Assembly (NCBI GenBank): GCA_002296885.1
Contig: DBIH01000236.1
Coordinates: forward strand, 1 to 9,868
Source: Flavobacterium sp. UBA807
GTDB taxonomy: Bacteria > Bacteroidota > Bacteroidia > Flavobacteriales > Flavobacteriaceae
Reading direction: 5' to 3'
DNA length: 9,868 bases
Shown here: in pieces, positions 6,569 through 9,868 of the stretch
Position numbering within the stretch: position 1 is the stretch's first letter
How the letters are laid out: each line of letters starts with the position of its first letter
Notes under the pieces: generated by a model
Databases searched by the model: none
The model's input: only the letters and a program-made list of their open reading frames with translations
What the model was told of the DNA's origin: nothing
Position numbers and translations under genes: made by a program

Positions 6569-7297
6569 TTGGACCATCTGATTTATTTCATATTATTGGC
6601 TTTATTAGCCGAGATTTTGGGAACTGTAGGCGGTTTTGGTTCTTCATTGTTCTTTGTCCCTATTGCCAGTTACTTTCTGGATTTTCATTCGGTTCTTGGC
6701 GTTACAGCCATGTTTCATGTGTTAAGCAACCTCACAAAAATTGGTTTTTTTAATAAGGGTGTTGATAAAAAACTAATCCTAAACCTTGGCATTCCTGCTG
6801 TATTATTTGTGATTCTGGGTGCATACTTGAGTCAGTTCATCAACACCAAATGGCTTGAAATAGCTTTATCTGTTTTCCTTATTGGGCTTAGTCTTTTCTT
6901 TTTGATTTTTAAAAATATCATCATCAAACCAAATACTTTTAATAGTGTAACAGGAGGTATAACTTCGGGGTTTATTGCAGGTTTGATTGGTACAGGAGGC
7001 TCTATTCGCGGAATGACACTTGCCGCATTTAACTTAAGGATGGAGGTGTTCATAGCTACTTCTGCCGTTATTGATTTAGCGATAGACAGCAGTAGAACTG
7101 TTGTATATGCATTAAATGGGTTTGTCCGCAAAGATGATTTGTATCTATTGCCAATACTACTCGTTGTGAGTATAATTGGTACTTTTATCGGTAAAAAACT
7201 GCTCGATAAAATCTCAGAAGAGCAGTTCAAAAAAGTTGTTTTGATATTGATTTTAGTAACTGGAATAATCACAGCAATTAAAGCGCTTCTTTTTTAA
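6569..7297 (+). CDS. TauE/SafE-family membrane permease (PF01925 type)
   Basis: The protein has 242 residues, is very hydrophobic and has about seven or eight predicted membrane helices. It shows the family's internal duplication: GTVGGFGSSLFFVPI in the first half (about 18-32) and GLIGTGGSIRGMTLAA in the second (about 138-153). TauE/SafE proteins are implicated in export or uptake of sulfite, sulfoacetate or other small anions; the substrate here cannot be read from sequence. I accept the TTG start at 6569 because the reading frame is closed by the hemN stop just upstream and the first in-frame ATG (M48) would delete the first conserved repeat. It lies 24 bp after hemN on the same strand with no terminator between them, so co-transcription is likely. 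The gene ends against the hairpin at 7305-7326. Family call is confident; function is open. Confidence 0.85.
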   Translation: MDHLIYFILLALLAEILGTVGGFGSSLFFVPIASYFLDFHSVLGVTAMFHVLSNLTKIGFFNKGVDKKLILNLGIPAVLFVILGAYLSQFINTKWLEIALSVFLIGLSLFFLIFKNIIIKPNTFNSVTGGITSGFIAGLIGTGGSIRGMTLAAFNLRMEVFIATSAVIDLAIDSSRTVVYALNGFVRKDDLYLLPILLVVSIIGTFIGKKLLDKISEEQFKKVVLILILVTGIITAIKALLF

Positions 7298-7304
7298 TAA
7301 AAAA

Positions 7305-7326
7305 GCCACGCGTTAAAACGCGTGGC
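7305..7326 (-). terminator. Intrinsic terminator of the cco accessory operon (between convergent genes)
   Basis: GCCACGCG and CGCGTGGC form a perfect 8-bp GC-rich stem around a 6-nt loop (TTAAAA on the plus strand). On the minus strand the stem is followed at once by six T residues (7304-7299), the classic intrinsic terminator form, ending the ccoG-ccoH-safE-DUF465 transcript. On the plus strand the stem starts 8 bp after the permease stop but lacks a downstream T-run, so plus-strand termination would be weaker. Confidence 0.85.
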
Positions 7327-7363
7327 CTTAACAAACTAAACTATCACTAACTAAAAACATTCG

Positions 7364-7597
7364 TTAATTACTTGCCAGAATGCTAAATATCTCATCCTTG
7401 ATGTGCAGTAATTTTGCTTTTTTTGCATGTATGATAGGATCAGATGCAAATTCAATTCCATTGTTAAGTCTGCGAATCTCATGTTCTACTTCATCATATT
7501 CATCGAACAGCTTTTTAAAATGCGGGTTTTCCAATTTCAATTCATGAATTTTACTTTGGTATTCCGGAAACTCGTGCAATAAATCGTGTTTTTCCAT
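7364..7597 (-). CDS. Small DUF465/YdcH-like protein
   Basis: I place the start at ATG 7597 (77 residues, MEKHDLLHEFPEY). A TTG at 7627 would add ten unconserved residues and overlap the previous gene. The sequence is charged, helical and probably forms a two-helix coiled coil: a first helix about 13-45 with FKKLFDEYDEVEHEIRRL, and a second about 58-75 with KKAKLLHIKDEIFSIL. The HEFPEY...FKKLFDEYDEVEHEIRRL...KK.LKDEI pattern is that of the DUF465/YdcH family (PF04325), whose function is not established. It is the last gene of the cco accessory operon, 20 bp after the SafE-like gene, and is followed by the strong terminator. A soluble cytoplasmic protein is expected. A direct role in oxidase assembly is possible only by position. 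Confidence 0.85.
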   Translation of the reverse strand: MEKHDLLHEFPEYQSKIHELKLENPHFKKLFDEYDEVEHEIRRLNNGIEFASDPIIHAKKAKLLHIKDEIFSILASN

Positions 7598-7617
7598 ATC
7601 GATATTAATTAAGGTTA

Positions 7618-8319
7618 TTAATGACAATTAGGCTGAGCCTGAACGAATAAGTTCATTGTGCCCGGCGATAAATAAGGAATTCCAATTCCCAGTCCTCTGA
7701 TGATGAATAGAACTCCCAGACAAGTGATGGCAATCGGAATCATTTTTTGAATCCTGTTTCTGACCGTCATTGGGAAAAGTTGTTGTAGGTAAACTACTCC
7801 GCTCATAAGAGGCACAGTACCAGCACCGAAAACAGCCATAAACAATACTGAAAACAAAATAGTTGGCATTGCCAAGGCTCCAAAAACGGCAGCATATACC
7901 ATTGCGCAGGGAAGCAAACCATTTAGGATTCCGATAGAAAAAATTGATTTTAAAGAGGATTTTGAGAATTGTTTTCCTAATAAACTTTTTAATTTCGAAA
8001 TCAATTGATAAAGTGGTCTCGAAAAATTGTATCTGGCAAAAACATTGGCGGGAAGTGCTATTATAACGATCATTGCCACTCCCGCAAAGATAGAAAGTTG
8101 CTGTTGGATTCCCGCCATGTAAAATCCTCTGCCCAATATTCCGAAGAGTAATCCAATTATCGAATAGGAAACTATTCTTCCAAGATGGTAAATTATAATC
8201 TGGACAGCTTTTCTTTCAGGGTTTCGTTGGGAAACCGGTAACATCATAGCAATTGGCCCACACATTCCTATGCAATGCAGGCTGCTAATAAGTCCTAAGA
8301 AAAAAGCGGCAGTTAACAT
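7618..8319 (-). CDS. SafE/DsbD_2-type membrane protein of the cbb3 oxidase accessory locus
   Basis: The protein has 233 residues and about six membrane helices. The N-terminus GLISSLHCIGMCGPIAMMLP (9-28) with H15, C16 and C20 is the signature of the DsbD_2-type family (PF13386), often annotated as sulfite exporter TauE/SafE. YHLGRIVSYSIIGLLFG (44-60) is also typical. A second half begins with NGLLPCAMVYAA (C138). The paired Cys-containing half-repeats resemble DsbD/CcdA transporters and could handle thiol electrons or copper. Members commonly accompany ccoG/ccoH and copper-handling genes in cbb3 clusters, so a part in copper or redox supply to the oxidase is plausible but unproven. The C-terminus ends NCH, adding a possible metal ligand. 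The start ATG lies 1 bp after the ccoH stop, indicating tight coupling. It is unrelated in sequence detail to the permease at 6569-7297 despite the shared annotation name. Confidence 0.87.
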   Translation of the reverse strand: MLTAAFFLGLISSLHCIGMCGPIAMMLPVSQRNPERKAVQIIIYHLGRIVSYSIIGLLFGILGRGFYMAGIQQQLSIFAGVAMIVIIALPANVFARYNFSRPLYQLISKLKSLLGKQFSKSSLKSIFSIGILNGLLPCAMVYAAVFGALAMPTILFSVLFMAVFGAGTVPLMSGVVYLQQLFPMTVRNRIQKMIPIAITCLGVLFIIRGLGIGIPYLSPGTMNLFVQAQPNCH

Positions 8320-8320
8320 T

Positions 8321-8782
8321 TTAATTGTAATAAAGTTCCTTTTTGATCATATACTTTTTTTGATTGTCTTTCCATGACAAAGTTACGTTCCAACGGCCCG
8401 GAATTAGATGTTCTTTTTTTATTAGCATTGATTGTCCAGATAGTTTTAAAGGCTCATCAAAATCAAACTTCTTTGCTGATGGTCTATAAAATGCAACATC
8501 GCCGGAAATATTTCCGGCGGTTATCTGATCCGGAAATACAATGCTAACCCCATCATCTTGAATATTAATTGAAGGTCTTTGTGTTAACTGTGCCGCATTG
8601 CGCATTTTATTCATTTCTTCACTGTAATGCGTATCTTTCTTATAATATTCGTCTACAACAAGTTCATTGTCGTATTTTGAATTAGACTGCACTTTGAAGA
8701 CGAAAAAGAGTATAAATCCCATAAAAAGCACAAATGCAATCAATATTGAAGTTCCCCAGTTTGGTTTTTTCATGATAATCAT
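8321..8782 (-). CDS. ccoH: cbb3-type cytochrome oxidase assembly protein FixH/CcoH
   Basis: The protein has 153 residues from ATG 8782, or 150 from the in-frame ATG at 8773. The latter gives MKKPNWGT, the usual opening of Bacteroidetes FixH proteins, and is also a good candidate. One membrane helix (about residues 12-32) anchors a periplasmic domain. FixH hallmarks visible are LVVDEYYKKDTHYSEEMNK (about 42-60), GDVAFYRPS (about 94-102) and PGRWNVTLSW (about 128-137). CcoH/FixH is a single-pass protein needed for assembly or stability of the cbb3 terminal oxidase in the cytoplasmic membrane. It begins 2 bp after the ccoG stop and ends 1 bp before the next gene, so it is the middle of a compact operon. 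Assignment rests on motifs and on the ccoG-ccoH order. Confidence 0.92.
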   Translation of the reverse strand: MIIMKKPNWGTSILIAFVLFMGFILFFVFKVQSNSKYDNELVVDEYYKKDTHYSEEMNKMRNAAQLTQRPSINIQDDGVSIVFPDQITAGNISGDVAFYRPSAKKFDFDEPLKLSGQSMLIKKEHLIPGRWNVTLSWKDNQKKYMIKKELYYN

Positions 8783-8784
8783 TT

Positions 8785-9868
8785 TTAATTAAAAGTCCGT
8801 GGACTCAAAAAGTTGGTTTTCGTAGTTTCAATAAGTTTATTACCTTCATACACGCCTATCTTAATTTTGGTTTTATCGGTACTGAGCAGGTATTGATTTA
8901 TTTCTATGAATAAAGTTCCTTGTGAAATACTCTGAGCTTTTAAAGATAAATGACTTTGTCCTACAGGCTTAATAGTGCCCTTTTGTGAAATCAAACCAAA
9001 ATGAATGTCTTTGAACTCATTAGTTGTTTTATTTACAAGTTTAAAAGTGTAAACATTACTGATATTATCACCTTTGTGTTGGTAAAGTTGTCCCGGAATC
9101 CTTAAAATATCGGCCTCTACATCGTTTCGAAGGAATAAAATCCCTGTAAGAATACCAAGTAAAATAACCAAGACTGCGGTATAACCTTTCATTCTGGCCG
9201 TAAATTGGAAAGGTCTTTTCTTTTCGATTTCATCTTCGGTTGCATAACGAATCAAACCTTTGGGTAATCCAACACCTTTCATAATTGTATCACATTCATC
9301 GATACAAGCTGTACAATTAGTGCATTCCAATTGGGTTCCGTTTCGTATATCAATTCCCATTGGACAAACGTGAACGCATTGCATACAATCAATACAATCA
9401 CCTTTACCGGTTAAAGCACGATCTTCTTTTTTATTGAATTTGGCGCGACCTGTTTCTTTTTCACCTCTTACAAAATCATAGGCAACATTAATGGACTTAT
9501 TGTCGAGCAATACTCCCTGCAGCCTGCCGTATGGACATACGATGATACATACCTGTTCGCGGAACCATGTAAATACAAAGTAAAAGACACATGTAAATAT
9601 CAGAAGTGCTATGAAATTACCCATCTGTTTTACAGGACCTTCTTCAATCATCAGCCAAAGTGTATCGCTGCCAACAATGTAAGCCAGAAACACATTTGCA
9701 ATAAGAAAAGATATGACAAAGAACAAACTCCATTTCAATAACCGTTTCCTGATTTTTTCAGCATCCCATTCCTGTTTTGCCAGTCGCATTTGTGCTCCCC
9801 GGTCACCATCAATCCAAAATTCAATGCGTCTGAAAACCATTTCAAGAAAGATAGTCTGTGGGCAAATC
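8785..9868 (-). CDS. ccoG: cbb3 oxidase accessory iron-sulfur protein CcoG/FixG/RdxA, partial at N-terminus
   Basis: The frame stays open through the right edge: nine more codons upstream of ATG 9840 read ICPQTIFLE, a core CcoG sequence (WxCPQT). The ATG is therefore internal and the gene starts outside the window. The window holds 360 residues of an expected 450-480. Counting from that internal Met, there are membrane segments at about 37-57, 75-93 and 215-236. A VCPYGRLQG motif lies at 101-109, and a bacterial-type two-cluster ferredoxin domain has C149/C152/C155/C159 and C173/C176/C179/C183. The C-terminal 100 residues form the Ig-like FixG accessory domain on the periplasmic side. CcoG is a membrane Fe-S protein implicated in reducing copper for the CuB centre of cbb3 oxidases. 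It leads the ccoG-ccoH-safE-DUF465 operon in the window; ccoN/O/P genes probably lie upstream, beyond the right edge. Confidence 0.96.
   Translation of the reverse strand, partial: ICPQTIFLEMVFRRIEFWIDGDRGAQMRLAKQEWDAEKIRKRLLKWSLFFVISFLIANVFLAYIVGSDTLWLMIEEGPVKQMGNFIALLIFTCVFYFVFTWFREQVCIIVCPYGRLQGVLLDNKSINVAYDFVRGEKETGRAKFNKKEDRALTGKGDCIDCMQCVHVCPMGIDIRNGTQLECTNCTACIDECDTIMKGVGLPKGLIRYATEDEIEKKRPFQFTARMKGYTAVLVILLGILTGILFLRNDVEADILRIPGQLYQHKGDNISNVYTFKLVNKTTNEFKDIHFGLISQKGTIKPVGQSHLSLKAQSISQGTLFIEINQYLLSTDKTKIKIGVYEGNKLIETTKTNFLSPRTFN

Noticed and set aside
6832..7272. 146-codon minus-strand open frame inside the TauE/SafE gene
   Set aside because: It is an antisense shadow of a clear membrane protein gene, with no recognisable domain or promoter. 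The similar overlapping frames within the kinase, osmC, the RNase and hemN are rejected for the same reason.
7598..7627. TTG at 7627 as start of the DUF465 protein
   Set aside because: It adds ten unconserved residues and overlaps the SafE-like gene, whereas ATG 7597 matches the usual family start.
9259..9288. Aspartate in place of proline after the last cysteine of the second CcoG iron-sulfur motif (DECDTIM)
   Set aside because: At first sight an odd replacement, but ACDxxM-type endings are normal in FixG/CcoG proteins, so it is not a defect. The position given is approximate.
9838..9840. ATG at 9840 as the ccoG start codon
   Set aside because: The frame is open upstream to the window edge and encodes ICPQTIFLE, a conserved CcoG core; the ATG is an internal methionine and the gene is truncated by the window.

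Overview
The window looks like a chromosomal segment of a Bacteroidota (Bacteroidetes) bacterium with aerobic or microaerobic respiration. The base composition is AT-rich, Shine-Dalgarno sequences are nearly absent, promoter elements resemble the Bacteroidetes -7 consensus TAnnTTTG, and the cbb3 oxidase accessory genes run in the order ccoG-ccoH-TauE/SafE-like. No RNA genes, insertion sequences, CRISPR arrays or phage genes were seen, and no gene-free stretch exceeds 300 bases.

Layout. (1) 1-2191, minus strand: a soluble PAS histidine kinase whose PAS domain aligns without gaps to the heme-binding core of rhizobial FixL. It overlaps, by an ATGA junction, a response regulator fused to a CRP/FNR-type DNA-binding module; the fusion protein runs off the left edge. 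(2) 2192-2332: a divergent promoter region with a perfect FNR/FixK-geometry palindrome. (3) 2333-5056, plus strand: an OsmC-family protein, an ATP-cone/Mrr-like nuclease fusion, and a beta-CASP metallo-beta-lactamase RNase. The last two are coupled by another ATGA overlap. (4) 5057-5185: an intergenic region with a second FNR-type box and a -7 element in front of hemN. (5) 5186-7297, plus strand: oxygen-independent coproporphyrinogen III oxidase (hemN) and a TauE/SafE permease. (6) 7298-7363: a strong hairpin terminator between convergent operons. (7) 7364-9868, minus strand: ccoG (5' end outside the window), ccoH/fixH, a DsbD_2/SafE-type membrane protein, and a small DUF465/YdcH-like protein.

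How the genes fit together. The contents read as a low-oxygen regulon with its own regulator. In rhizobia, FixL senses O2 through heme and phosphorylates FixJ, FixJ induces fixK, and FixK (a CRP/FNR protein) turns on cbb3 oxidase genes, fixGHIS and hemN through TTGAT-N4-ATCAA boxes. Here the receiver and the FixK-like output appear to be one polypeptide, co-encoded with a FixL-like kinase. The neighbours are exactly FixK-type targets (ccoG, ccoH, hemN), and FixK-like boxes lie at the expected places before hemN and between the kinase and osmC. The compressed FixL to FixJ-K circuit and the ATP-cone nuclease/beta-CASP RNase pair beside it are the two most interesting items. The functional links are inferences from sequence.
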